A stretch of DNA of 64,000 nt. Source: Thermoplasmata archaeon (GTDB lineage Archaea > Thermoplasmatota > E2 > DHVEG-1). Made by a program: the position numbers and the translations under genes. The stretch spans positions 1 to 64,000 of the forward strand of contig JAHWGJ010000001.1 in NCBI GenBank assembly GCA_020054475.1. Direction: 5' to 3'. Below the pieces are notes generated by a model. It saw only the letters and a list, made by a program, of their open reading frames with translations, did no database searches and was not told where the DNA came from. Shown here piece by piece: positions 29,410-40,300 of the stretch. The stretch's first letter is position 1. Every line of letters starts with the position of its first letter.

Positions 29410-30321
29410 TTAATTAATTTTTGTTTTTAATTTTGCTGAATTTCTTTCTTGAATTATATCAATTTTTTCGAAAAACTTAGTTTTATCATTTAGATTATTA
29501 TTTTCAACAAGATTCATTACTATTGTTGATACAATTGTACTAATATTTGGTTTAATTTTTTGATTATATACTAACATGGGTTGTTCATATATTTTCATTG
29601 CAGTCCAGAAATACATTTCTGAAGCTGTTTTTATAGGAATTAAATATTTTTTTGGAATAAATTTATATCCTTCTTCAGCTTTTTTTAACCATTTAATGTA
29701 ATAATTTATTTGTGCTCTTATAAAATTACTAAATGATTTTTCATTTTTAATTATATAATCATATTCCAATGATTTTAGTCCATATTTTTTTAGTTCTGTT
29801 GATGGCAAATATCTTCGTCCAAGTTTTATGTCGTCTAATATATCTCTGATAAAATTTATGTATTGCATTGATCGTCCTAGGTATTTTGCATATTTAAAAG
29901 ATTTTTCATCTAAATCAAGTATTTTTGACATCATTAAACCTACAACTTCTGCTGATCCATACATATATTGAATTGTTTCTTCGATATTTTCATAAGAATT
30001 TTTTATAATATCTTTTTCCATTGAATTAAAGAAAGCATCCACCCATTCTTGTTTAATATCTTTTCTATTTTGAAGATCAATAAAAGAATCAAGTACTATA
30101 TCTCCTGTTTTTTTTCCTTTTATTCCTTTATTATATAGGTCCTTAAATCTGTAAAATTCATCTATTTTTTGAGGTGTTGAATCTACTAAATTATCTGTTT
30201 TTCTTACAAAGGCGTATAATACGAATACATCTTTTCGTATTATTGATGGAAAAAATATACTACTATAGAAGTAAGTTTTACTACCCTGTTTAAATATTTG
30301 AAATAGTGATTTATTTATCAT
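29410..30321 (-). CDS. crtB: Phytoene/squalene synthase family protein (phytoene synthase)
   Basis: 'SSIFFPSIIRKDVFVLYAFVRKTDNLVDS', 'YMYGSAEVVGLMMSKIL', 'YLGRSMQYINFIRDILDDIKLGRRYLPSTEL'. Confidence 0.92.
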   Translation of the reverse strand: MINKSLFQIFKQGSKTYFYSSIFFPSIIRKDVFVLYAFVRKTDNLVDSTPQKIDEFYRFKDLYNKGIKGKKTGDIVLDSFIDLQNRKDIKQEWVDAFFNSMEKDIIKNSYENIEETIQYMYGSAEVVGLMMSKILDLDEKSFKYAKYLGRSMQYINFIRDILDDIKLGRRYLPSTELKKYGLKSLEYDYIIKNEKSFSNFIRAQINYYIKWLKKAEEGYKFIPKKYLIPIKTASEMYFWTAMKIYEQPMLVYNQKIKPNISTIVSTIVMNLVENNNLNDKTKFFEKIDIIQERNSAKLKTKIN

Positions 30322-30453
30322 AATAATTACCCCTTTGTATGGTTCTATTTTTTTATTTTATATTTATTAGTTATTATTATATTAATATATAAAAATATCT
30401 TTACAGTTATTTCCTTTTTATTTTCAACTATTTTTTTAATCTATCACAAATAG

Positions 30454-30467
30454 TTAACAATTGTTAA
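30454..30467. promoter_or_regulatory. Perfect palindrome TTAACAATTGTTAA upstream of the carotenoid operon
   Basis: 133 nt upstream of crtB ATG; identical to 13887-13900. Confidence 0.7.
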
Positions 30468-30515
30468 TATATTTTCCAATATAAATAGTTTATTATTACA
30501 TTGTAGAATAAATTA

Positions 30516-31736
30516 TTATTCAAAAAAATTGGGACTTATATAACCATTAAACGAAATTGGAATAGTTTGATCAGTTCCACTTATCGAAAAATTACCTTCG
30601 ATGGTTATGACAAACCATTCAGGAAAGATTTTATCAACTCCTGAGGTAATTAACAAAAGATAAGGAATCGTCACCTCAGTATTTATACAAACCTCTTGTT
30701 TTGAAGGAATCCAACATGCCTGCATATCATTTTGTACAATAATCATTGTTTCATTATCAGAAAAGCTTGATATGTAGCATATTAAATCATTTGCTTGTAA
30801 AGTAATTTCACTAGGATTATATATTTTAAATCCAATTTTTGTTAAAACTCCATCTAATTTTAATTTAAATTCCGCAGATATTGAGAAATCCGTTGTACCA
30901 TTTATCAATAATAATTCTTTTATATCTGGAATTTCAAATTGAGTTTTGGAAGATATATTAATTATTTTTTGAAAACCAGCTATATGAGCTCCTGCCTTTG
31001 CATTAAGATTAATATAAACTCTATTAGCATTAAGAGCCTTATAGGATAAATTTCCATTGATTGAAAAATTCTTATAACTATCTGGATTTATTTCATCTGA
31101 TGTTATTTCAATACTACCAACTTTTTCATTTAAATCAGATTCAACTGTTAGTAAAATATCTTTCATTATTAATGTAAAATTATTGGGATTAAAAATCATT
31201 ATATCCCCGAGAAAAGAAATTCCTTCTTCTGTAACTTTTGATATTTCTGCATTTATAGAAATTTCGGGAGGATTTATATTTGAAATTACATCTTCTAAAT
31301 AAGCAATTAAAGTTATGTTAATTGGCACTATTTTATTAATTATACCAAAAAAATTGAATCCAATTTTTCCCGATATTTCATTAATAATTGGTTCAAAATC
31401 ATAATTTTCAAATGAAAAACTACTATTACTTATAAAAGTAGAATTTGATGATTCTGCTATTTCTCCCCCAATAATTTGAATATTTCCAAATACAGAACCA
31501 TTTTCATTCATACATTTTATATTAAAATCTTCCACAATTATTGAAAAAAAGTTTGGATTTTCAATATCAATTTTAATTTCAATAATAATTTCTTCTTCAT
31601 TTAATTCTAGTAATTCTACACTGGCGACAACATCAGGAGCTTCTATTGCTGTAATTATATAAAATAATACACCCCCAAATATTATATTAATAATTATTAA
31701 TATAATTACGACTAATACTCCTAAATTGATTTTCAT
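30516..31736 (-). CDS. Membrane-anchored protein with repeated LEA14/WHy-like domains
   Basis: N-terminal TM; repeats 'EIKIDIENPNFFSIIVEDFNIKC', 'DIMIFNPNNFTLIMKDILLTV', 'GFKIYNPSEITLQANDLICYI'. Confidence 0.7.
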   Translation of the reverse strand: MKINLGVLVVIILIIINIIFGGVLFYIITAIEAPDVVASVELLELNEEEIIIEIKIDIENPNFFSIIVEDFNIKCMNENGSVFGNIQIIGGEIAESSNSTFISNSSFSFENYDFEPIINEISGKIGFNFFGIINKIVPINITLIAYLEDVISNINPPEISINAEISKVTEEGISFLGDIMIFNPNNFTLIMKDILLTVESDLNEKVGSIEITSDEINPDSYKNFSINGNLSYKALNANRVYINLNAKAGAHIAGFQKIINISSKTQFEIPDIKELLLINGTTDFSISAEFKLKLDGVLTKIGFKIYNPSEITLQANDLICYISSFSDNETMIIVQNDMQACWIPSKQEVCINTEVTIPYLLLITSGVDKIFPEWFVITIEGNFSISGTDQTIPISFNGYISPNFFE

Positions 31737-31965
31737 AGTGGCTCAGCTTATATATAATTATAAACTATATTATATTTAAATATAAGCAAAATATTGTTTC
31801 AAAAAATTATCGGATTCTTCTTAGCCTTGATCTTCATAAATTTTAGAATGATGTAATGTATTTACAATGTTTTTTAAATAAGGTGAAATGTTTTATAAAA
31901 GAGTAGTATTAATATTGTTACACTAAATTATTATCATTTATGGAAAAAATATTAAGTGAAATAAT

Positions 31966-32853
31966 ATGAAATCAAAATATATTAGATTATTGCGCCCCGT
32001 AGCCTGGATAACATTCCTCCTCCCATTCTCTGTGGGTTTTGGTCTTGGTATAAAATCAAATAGCCATCCATTTATTATAATATATGCATTTATAGCATTT
32101 ATAACCTGGATGAGCTTTAGTTTTATTTTAAACGCTTTAGCTGATAAACACGTGGATAAATTTCACGATGGAAGATCAAAAGATATGAATCTTGCATATC
32201 AGTCGATTGTTACTGGTGAAATTACAGAGAAAAAAGCTTTGTACCTAAGCATAATATTTTTATTTTCTTCTATTATTTTTGCATGGTTAGTAAACACTCT
32301 TTTTTTCTTACTTATTTTAATTGTTGATGTGGTTGGATATATTTACTCAATGCCACCTTTAAGACTAAAGGCAAAACCTGTAACAGATATCATATGTAAT
32401 ACAACTGCAGGTGGTTTAATATTTATCGCAGGCTTAAGCATTGGTGGTGAAAATTTATATCCTCTTATAATTCTAGCAGTATTTGTAATGACTTCCATCT
32501 TTTATATCCCAACAGTTGTAACAGACTTCGAATTTGATAAAAAAGCAGGTATCAAAACATCTGCTGTTTATTTTTCGCCTAAAAGACTATTACAAGTAAT
32601 GTATCCTCTAACTGCATTTCTAGTTGTTATTGGATTAATTATACTGCTAACTGGAAATTTAGAATTGAAGCTAATTTCCTTACTTATAATTATATACACT
32701 ATTCCATCTACAATTGTCGCGAATTTAAGATTAAAAGGAGAAAGATTATTTATTCATGAAAATTGGATACTAGTTCCATTCATACTATTTTCAACTGTAA
32801 TTATTATTTACGGCATTTTAAAGGTTATGGGTTTATTTATTCCATTGAATTAA
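31966..32853 (+). CDS. UbiA-family prenyltransferase
   Basis: 'RLLRPVAWITFLLPFSVGFGLG', 'NALADKHVDKFHDGRSKD', 'YSMPPLRLKAKPVTDIICNTTAGGLIF', 'VVTDFEFDKKAGIKTSAV'. Confidence 0.85.
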   Translation: MKSKYIRLLRPVAWITFLLPFSVGFGLGIKSNSHPFIIIYAFIAFITWMSFSFILNALADKHVDKFHDGRSKDMNLAYQSIVTGEITEKKALYLSIIFLFSSIIFAWLVNTLFFLLILIVDVVGYIYSMPPLRLKAKPVTDIICNTTAGGLIFIAGLSIGGENLYPLIILAVFVMTSIFYIPTVVTDFEFDKKAGIKTSAVYFSPKRLLQVMYPLTAFLVVIGLIILLTGNLELKLISLLIIIYTIPSTIVANLRLKGERLFIHENWILVPFILFSTVIIIYGILKVMGLFIPLN

Positions 32854-32887
32854 TTTTTCATTCCTAAAAATATTTTTATCTCATACA

Positions 32888-33619
32888 TTAATATTTTTTA
32901 TTAAATATGTAAAAGAGAACTGCAAGTAACGATATATGATATACGAATCCAATAACCAAAGGAACAATGTCAATTGTTCCATTTTGAAGTACTGATTCAA
33001 GTGACATAAGTGACCAAAAGTTTGGAATTGGACTAAATACGTATTTAAGATTACCAAGGTTGAGGAAAAAGGCGAATATTGGAAGCATAAATACTGTTCC
33101 ACCTATTTTGAAAATTGCGAAAGCTTGTACTTTATTTGATGCAAATGAACTTACTAGTAATGCAATAACTGGAGTAAAAAGCGCAAACAATATAGCAACT
33201 GGAATATACGCAAAGTATGAAAATTCTGTTCCTTCTAAAAGTCCTGAGAGTGGAGGGAATATCATTAATGAAATAAATGCAAAAAGAGACATGAAAAACA
33301 TACGATATATCAGATAACTATTTCTTGATATAGGCATAACTCGTAGAACTGCAAGTAAATGTTCGTCTCTTTCGTCAAGTATTAAAAATGCAACAATGAA
33401 GCTATAAATCATTGGAATCGCTATCGTAAAAAACATGAAAACCACTGAAAATTTTCCTGCTAGGGGAAACACATCTTCAATTCTCGGTGCGACTAAATGT
33501 ACAAGTATTCTTGAAAATACAATTAACATAACTGGATAAGCAAAGAATAAAAAAACAAACATACGATCTCTTATAATGTTTTTTAAGTCATTTACTGCAA
33601 GTTTTAGAACATATACCAT
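32888..33619 (-). CDS. ABC-2 type transporter permease
   Basis: Six TM segments; overlaps/abuts the next permease and ATPase genes. Confidence 0.82.
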   Translation of the reverse strand: MVYVLKLAVNDLKNIIRDRMFVFLFFAYPVMLIVFSRILVHLVAPRIEDVFPLAGKFSVVFMFFTIAIPMIYSFIVAFLILDERDEHLLAVLRVMPISRNSYLIYRMFFMSLFAFISLMIFPPLSGLLEGTEFSYFAYIPVAILFALFTPVIALLVSSFASNKVQAFAIFKIGGTVFMLPIFAFFLNLGNLKYVFSPIPNFWSLMSLESVLQNGTIDIVPLVIGFVYHISLLAVLFYIFNKKY

Positions 33620-33624
33620 ATCTT

Positions 33625-34341
33625 TTATCCTCCTTTCATTACAATATGTTTATAAAATGCCTTTTTTGCAATGAAATACAATAGCCCAATCCAGATTAAT
33701 TGATAAGCAATTCCATATGCAATCTCCCATAATTCCAGACTAGTAGCATCAAAAACACCGGTAAAAAGAACAAATGATGCTTGTGTAGGCCATAAGTAAA
33801 ATATTACATTTTCATAAAGTCCAGATAAATGTAACATTGGAGGAAAAAGTAGTCCAAGGAATGCAACTATCATAGCAAGTAAATATTCATTAATACTATT
33901 CACACGAGATACTAGGATGAATCCTAGAAGAATTAGCATAACTGATGTAAGTATTATACTAATAGCTAAATATGCTATGTTAAAATCAATACCGCCAAAG
34001 ATGCTTAATAGTACCACAAATATTGTTGCCGATATAATAGATAGGATTGTAAGTGAAGTTATTTTTGATAAAAGATAATCATCAACTTTCATAGGGGTAA
34101 TTACTAAAGCTTGAAGGACATTTTCCGACTTCTCAAATAAGATTAATGCACCAATAAACATTATGCCTATAATCGCTGGGTCAAAAAATAATAACATTGT
34201 ATGAAAAATTGGTTTATTCATATCAGGGACAGCCTGAGTTGTAAGAAAATATAAAATTACGCTTAGAATTGAAATATGAATTATTTTATATCTGGAAAGT
34301 AGTGTGAATTCCCATCTAAGCATATTTTTCAGATTACTCAT
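33625..34341 (-). CDS. ABC-2 type transporter permease
   Basis: 'NLKNMLRWEFTLLSRYKII', multi-TM, overlaps ATPase gene. Confidence 0.82.
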   Translation of the reverse strand: MSNLKNMLRWEFTLLSRYKIIHISILSVILYFLTTQAVPDMNKPIFHTMLLFFDPAIIGIMFIGALILFEKSENVLQALVITPMKVDDYLLSKITSLTILSIISATIFVVLLSIFGGIDFNIAYLAISIILTSVMLILLGFILVSRVNSINEYLLAMIVAFLGLLFPPMLHLSGLYENVIFYLWPTQASFVLFTGVFDATSLELWEIAYGIAYQLIWIGLLYFIAKKAFYKHIVMKGG

Positions 34342-35369
34342 TTAAGCTGCCTACCTGTAGCTTTAATAAAAATATCATCTAAAGTTGCTTCTGCCGTATG
34401 TATAGTTTGAACATTACCTGTTTTTAAAAGATTTAAAAAATTGTTATTATCCGCCAGATTTTTTAAATCAAAATCTTGACTTAACAATTCACCATTTTTG
34501 AGATGTTCCACTTTAACAATTTTTTTACCATGTCTAATCTTCAACTCTTTTGGACTTTCAATTAAAATTATTTTCCCATCTACAATGAAACCTACTCTAT
34601 CACATAATTCATCTGCATCATTCATATTATGAGTTGTTAGAAAAATTGCTTTTCCTTCCTTTCTTTTTTGAAGGATTATATTTTTTATTAATCGTCTACC
34701 AACTGGATCAAGACCTGTAGTTGGCTCATCTAGGAAAAGAACTTCAGGATCATTAATTAAAGATCGAGCGAAGTTAAGTTTTGATTTCATTCCTTTAGAA
34801 AATGTGGCGACACGATCGTTTGCATCTTTTTCAAGTTCAACCATTTTTAGAAGATCTATAGCCGGTGTTGTTTTTCCCTTATAAAATGATGCGAAAAGTT
34901 CAAGGTTTTCAAGTGCAGTGAGTTTTTGATAATGATTAGGTAGTTCAAAACCTACTCCAATTCTATTATAGATGTCTGTTTTCCAATCAGTTAGATTTTT
35001 ACCTAATAACAATACATTTCCAGAATATTGTTTAAAAAGTCCAATCATTACTTTTTGTGTTGTGGTTTTACCCGCACCATTTGGTCCAAGAAATCCAAAT
35101 ATTTCCCCTTTTGATATCTCAAATGAAACACCATCCACTGCTTTTTTATCAGATTTTGGATATGTAAACTCTAGATTATTTACTACTATTGCATTTGATT
35201 CATCTGTTGTTTTATATTCTTGTTTTTCTTTAGGAAATGAAAATATGCCACTAGTGTTACATTTTGAACATTTAATTTCTATTGTTTCTCCAGAATTTCC
35301 AATAACATTAATTACATTCTTACAGTGAGGACATGCTACTTTTTTTGTTATAGTATTAGTATCACCCAT
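34338..35369 (-). CDS. ABC transporter ATPase with N-terminal zinc ribbon
   Basis: 'VACPHCKNVINVIGNSGETIEIKCSKCNTSGIFSF' followed by Walker A 'GFLGPNGAGKTTTQKVMIG', signature 'TFSKGMKSKLNFARSL', Walker B 'EVLFLDEPTTGLDPVGRR'. Confidence 0.95.
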   Translation of the reverse strand: MGDTNTITKKVACPHCKNVINVIGNSGETIEIKCSKCNTSGIFSFPKEKQEYKTTDESNAIVVNNLEFTYPKSDKKAVDGVSFEISKGEIFGFLGPNGAGKTTTQKVMIGLFKQYSGNVLLLGKNLTDWKTDIYNRIGVGFELPNHYQKLTALENLELFASFYKGKTTPAIDLLKMVELEKDANDRVATFSKGMKSKLNFARSLINDPEVLFLDEPTTGLDPVGRRLIKNIILQKRKEGKAIFLTTHNMNDADELCDRVGFIVDGKIILIESPKELKIRHGKKIVKVEHLKNGELLSQDFDLKNLADNNNFLNLLKTGNVQTIHTAEATLDDIFIKATGRQLK

Positions 35370-35484
35370 CTTTTTCCACCTTTATCATCATATATTTCTA
35401 ATTAGATCATATATTTTATTGATATATTTGATTTGTGCAATACATGTATGATAGTTTATAGAGGATACCCAATATTCAAAAATT

Positions 35485-35829
35485 ATGAAAAAATTAACTA
35501 TTGAGTTGAAAGTAAAAGAAGAATTTTATGAAATGTTAAACTTTTTACTCGATAAAATAGAATCAATTGAACTAATTGAATTAATTAAACTAGATTTTGA
35601 ACAGGGAATAAAAATGGGTATTGCAGCTCTTAACATGAAGGAAGGATATAATATTGAAGATATTGAGATACCAGATTACATGGAAATGTTATCTGTTTTG
35701 AAACAGGATGGAAATAGGTATATTGTTGTTTCAAAGGTAAAAAAATTTAAAAAATTTGTTGGATTTGCTAAAAAATTTGATATTGATATAAAATGGGATA
35801 CCCCATCAATTTTAAAAAAGATAAAATGA
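35485..35829 (+). CDS. N-terminal part of a Bat-type (HTH_10) regulator, or upstream partner of the HTH_10 ORF
   Basis: Same-strand ORF ending in A_AAA_AAG then TGA; overlaps the next ORF by ATGA. Confidence 0.7.
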   Translation: MKKLTIELKVKEEFYEMLNFLLDKIESIELIELIKLDFEQGIKMGIAALNMKEGYNIEDIEIPDYMEMLSVLKQDGNRYIVVSKVKKFKKFVGFAKKFDIDIKWDTPSILKKIK

Positions 35830-36134
35830 TAATTAGTGTAATGGGAGATGAAAAAAATCTAAAAAAGTTTTTAGACCTAATCAAATATTTAGGTGAAATT
35901 AAAAGTATCAGTTTTAAAAAACCAATATTTAATGAACAAATGATAATCTCATGTTTAACTGAGAAACAAAAAGAAGTTTTAATAGCTGCTAAAAAAAATG
36001 GGTATTATAGCTATCCTAGAAAAATTAATAGTGAGGAATTATCTAAAATTGTTGGTCTTAGTAAACCTACTGTAGTTCAACATCTCAGAAAAGCAGAAGT
36101 ACGTCTGGTTTCAAACTTATTAACAGGCTATTAA
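35826..36134 (+). CDS. HTH_10 (bacterio-opsin activator type) DNA-binding domain protein
   Basis: '[56 protein letters not shown]'. Confidence 0.85.
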   Translation: MIISVMGDEKNLKKFLDLIKYLGEIKSISFKKPIFNEQMIISCLTEKQKEVLIAAKKNGYYSYPRKINSEELSKIVGLSKPTVVQHLRKAEVRLVSNLLTGY

Positions 36135-36152
36135 TATTAAATAAAAAAAAAA

Positions 36153-37241
36153 TTATTTTTCAATTGTAAATGAATCAAATAATGTTCCATCAGGTTTTTT
36201 TGCTTCATAAATTAAAGCTTTTTGATCTGCTTTAATTATACAATAATGATAAGTCTGTTCTGATTTAATAGTCCACCATTTTTCCCCAACTTTATAAAGC
36301 GGTGCGCCACCTCCACCCGTTAAAATATAGTTAACATCATTAACCCTTCCTCGTTCATAACAATGATCATGCCCATTAAAAACTATATCAACATTAAAAA
36401 TGGAGAATAAAGGAGTCCAAATTAATCTAAGAGGATACGTACTTCCATGATTACCAGAGCTATAAGGTGGGTGATGAAAAAAAACTATTGTATATGGTCT
36501 TTTATTATCTATAAGATCCTTAATTAACCATATTGTCTGATTGGGGTTAAATCTATTTAGCTTATTTGAATCAAGGCCAATAAAATGAATTGGCCCATTA
36601 TCGAAAGAATACCAATATTTATTGTCTGGAAACGTGAAATATTTAAAATATGATATTCCATAATATTCATGATTACCTAAAACAGGATATAAGGTGCAAT
36701 TATGAGTATAATTTGAGATAGAGAAAAAATCAATCCATTGACTAACAATTCTTCCATCATTTACAAAATCTCCAGTATGTAATGCAAATTGAGGTTTTTC
36801 CGATTCTATTGCTTTTGCAACTATTTTTGCATTCTTCCATTGATCCCAAACCCCACGTGTATCTCCATATACTATAAATTCAATTGATTCATTTTCATTA
36901 AATGATGTATGAAATGAAAAAATATTACTTTCAATTCCATTGGATATTACTTTATAATAATATTGCTCAGATGATTCAAGATCATCAATTCTTATTTTAT
37001 GAAAATCTGTATTGTTATTCTCATAAATAATCCGATCAAATTCATTATTTAATCCAATATGTATACTATTATTTTCTGTATTAATATTTGTTTGCCAGAT
37101 TATATCTGTTGAATTTTGATTTGTGTTTTGAGGATATGGCCCTAATTCAATTGATATATTCTGAGATAATTTACCTTTAATTTGAATTGAAGGAGCCAAT
37201 ATTATTAATGAGACAATAATCAAGATTATTTTTTTACTCAT
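36153..37241 (-). CDS. Exported metallophosphoesterase (purple acid phosphatase-like)
   Basis: 'YGDTRG', 'LHTGDFVNDG', 'PVLGNHEYYG', 'FFHHPPYSSG', 'FNGHDHCYERG'. Confidence 0.9.
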   Translation of the reverse strand: MSKKIILIIVSLIILAPSIQIKGKLSQNISIELGPYPQNTNQNSTDIIWQTNINTENNSIHIGLNNEFDRIIYENNNTDFHKIRIDDLESSEQYYYKVISNGIESNIFSFHTSFNENESIEFIVYGDTRGVWDQWKNAKIVAKAIESEKPQFALHTGDFVNDGRIVSQWIDFFSISNYTHNCTLYPVLGNHEYYGISYFKYFTFPDNKYWYSFDNGPIHFIGLDSNKLNRFNPNQTIWLIKDLIDNKRPYTIVFFHHPPYSSGNHGSTYPLRLIWTPLFSIFNVDIVFNGHDHCYERGRVNDVNYILTGGGGAPLYKVGEKWWTIKSEQTYHYCIIKADQKALIYEAKKPDGTLFDSFTIEK

Positions 37242-37327
37242 TTTAATTTTTTCTCCAATATATTATTATAATTATTTCATTATTTATTAAATTACCGTTA
37301 AGAAAAAAATGAATTTTTTACTAGAAA

Positions 37328-40300
37328 TTACTTTTTTGATTGGTCATTACATTCACAGGAATCAAAATCGTTTTCAATATTTTCATATTTCTTTGTTGAT
37401 ATTATATACCCTTTTCTTCTCATCCTCCAATCACCCCAATTGTATAGGATTATTGGTAACAATAAAACAGAGGTTAAAAAAGAATAAATAATTGTTATAG
37501 CTAAAATTAATCCAAATTGTTGTTGAGGAGGTATTGGTGCAAAAACTAATATTCCAAAACCAAGTGTTGTTGTCAAAGCAGCGATTAACAATGCCCCCCC
37601 TGTTTGAGATATTGTTTCACAAACAGATGTTCTGAAATCGCCGGTTCTATCAGCTGTAAATCGAAATCTTTGTGTAGCATGGATGGCATAATCAATGCCA
37701 ATACCTATTGTTATACTTGTTACAGTAATTGTTAAAATATTGAGTGAATATCCAATATAAAACATAGTGCCTAATATCCATATCATTGATACTCCAACAG
37801 GTATTATTGCAATTAATCCAAGAATCGGATTTTTATATACTATTATTACTACTAATGTTGCTAATATTATTGAGATAATGGTTGAGGTTACTTGACTAAC
37901 AGTTAGTGAATCAGTTATTGTCAATGTGACTATAAAGTTTCCAGTTACAACAGCTGATGCATTTCCAAATTCTTCAACATCATCATTTAATTCTTTTTTT
38001 AATAATTGAAGTTCATCATTAACATTACCTTCTTTTGTTTCTAGACTGGGGTCAATATATACCCTAATTATAGCTGCATCGTAGTCTTCATCATTTTCAT
38101 GAATTAAAGATCTAAAATTAGATTCATATTCCTCATTTGATCTCAGATAATTAAATAATGATTTTACATCATTATCTGATTTTGGGATATAATTTTCATT
38201 TAAATTAAAAATATTAACAAGAGATCTATTGTTATCCGCGGCTTCATTTATCAATGAAATGATACTTGAAGCTTTAACTGAGCCATCTACATTTAAAGCA
38301 AGATAAGTATCATCCTGCATATTATCATATGTTTTAGATATTCCTTTTAAGCATAATACAGTTGCAATATCTCCTTCGATTAAAATATATTCTTGATTCT
38401 GACTTGAAAAAGGAAAATCCTTTGCAATTTGATCTTGGATTTCTAATGAAGGGGTATCTCCAGGTATAAATTGATCGAAATCAAATCCTGTTTCAATCTG
38501 TGATGCGCCAATAAACATTACTAATGAGATTAAAATCATTAAAGCAAAAATCTTTTTTTGATGACAAAGAACAAGCCTTGAGGTTATTTTCATTATATTT
38601 ATTATTCCGAATCTGCTTGTTTTAAAATTGATTTTGACTTTTTTTCTCTTATCAACTATATATCTTAAAGGTGCTGAGAAGGTTATAGCAGTTATAAAAG
38701 TATAAATAACCCCAATTGCCAGTAGAATTCCAAAATCCCTGACAGGTGGAATAGTTGCACTTAAAAAGGAAATAAATGCAATAACTGTTGTAACCATAGC
38801 AAGAAACATAGCTGTACCTGTTTCATCAACAGATAATCTAATTGCTTCGCCAGGTGTTTTACCTTTAATCAATTCAGTTTTATAACTATGGAAAAGATGA
38901 ACTGAATAATCAACTCCTAAACCAAGAATTACAGGGAATAAAGCAACGGCAATAACATTAAACGGTATATTCAACAATGACATAGTTCCAAATAACCATA
39001 TAGAGGATATTACAAGTGAAAGTATAGCAATTAAAACATATGATGGTTTTCTAAAACTAATGAATAATACTAGAATAATTATAATAAATATTGAAGGGCC
39101 AATAATTTGATTAGCATCACCAGTAACTTCATTAATCTCAACAGATAATACACCTGGACCTGTTGCATTGAAAATTAAATTTGGATTTTCTTCATCTAAT
39201 CCATCGATTATTTCTAATAGTTCTTCTGTTTGACTAACTGATTCATCAATAGTATTTGAACTTTTAATTTCTGCAAAAATTAAAGCTTTTGAGGATATAC
39301 TATTATCCTGATATTCTTTAGAAATAAAAGATAAGGCAGTATTTTTTAAATCAATAATAAAAGGAGGAAATAAATAAAATATATTTGATGAACTTCCAGA
39401 ATTTGGTGCTTTATCGAGATTAATCCATTCTGTACTGTATTCAAAAAAATTATCTGAAATTGAGGAAAAATTAAATTCTTGATCACTTATGTTTTCAAAA
39501 TCTTCAAAGTTATCTAAAGAAAAAAAATCAGATATTATATTTGTTTGAAGATCTTCAAATCTTTTTGTCAAATCATAAAAATATTCAGGTGTTTGACTAT
39601 ATCTTGTTCCAATTGTAAAATTTGTTAGCTTTGCTGGAAGCTCAAAAGAATCAATTTTAGTTGATATCCCATATTTTCCTAATTCTGATTTTAATATTTG
39701 TATTATAATATTGTTTTTTGAGGTGTCAATTGTAATATTTGTATCCTCTAACGGAATTGGAATTTCTATATTTTCATCTGGAATTTTAATCCATATATAT
39801 GGTGTTATTGTGTAATATTTTTCTTGATCCTGAGATTCTATTATATTTTTGATTTCTTTAATATTTCTAAAAAATCCTTTAAAAAGAGTCCATTCAATTT
39901 GTTTTTGTTCCTTAAAAAATGCTATTTGAATTGATATTTTATAATTATATCTAAATGATGGATCAGGGCTTATTTGATTTTCAAATTCTATAAACCATTC
40001 TGTTATATTTACTATTCCGGGGTTTGAATATAATTCTGTATATATTTCACTTAAATCATATAAATTAATTTTCAATATTATTTTTTCTTCATTTTTTATT
40101 ATTTCACTATTGATAATATCTAAACTATTCTTAATATCTGAATCCTGATTGTCATCATTATCAAGTATGATTAATTCATTTATTTCTTCATAATTTAGTA
40201 AATCATTAATTGCTGTTTTTATTTGATCATCTGTACAATTTTCTAATGATTTTCCAAATTCAATTAGGCATATATTGTCAATAAATGTTGCAATTGAAAT

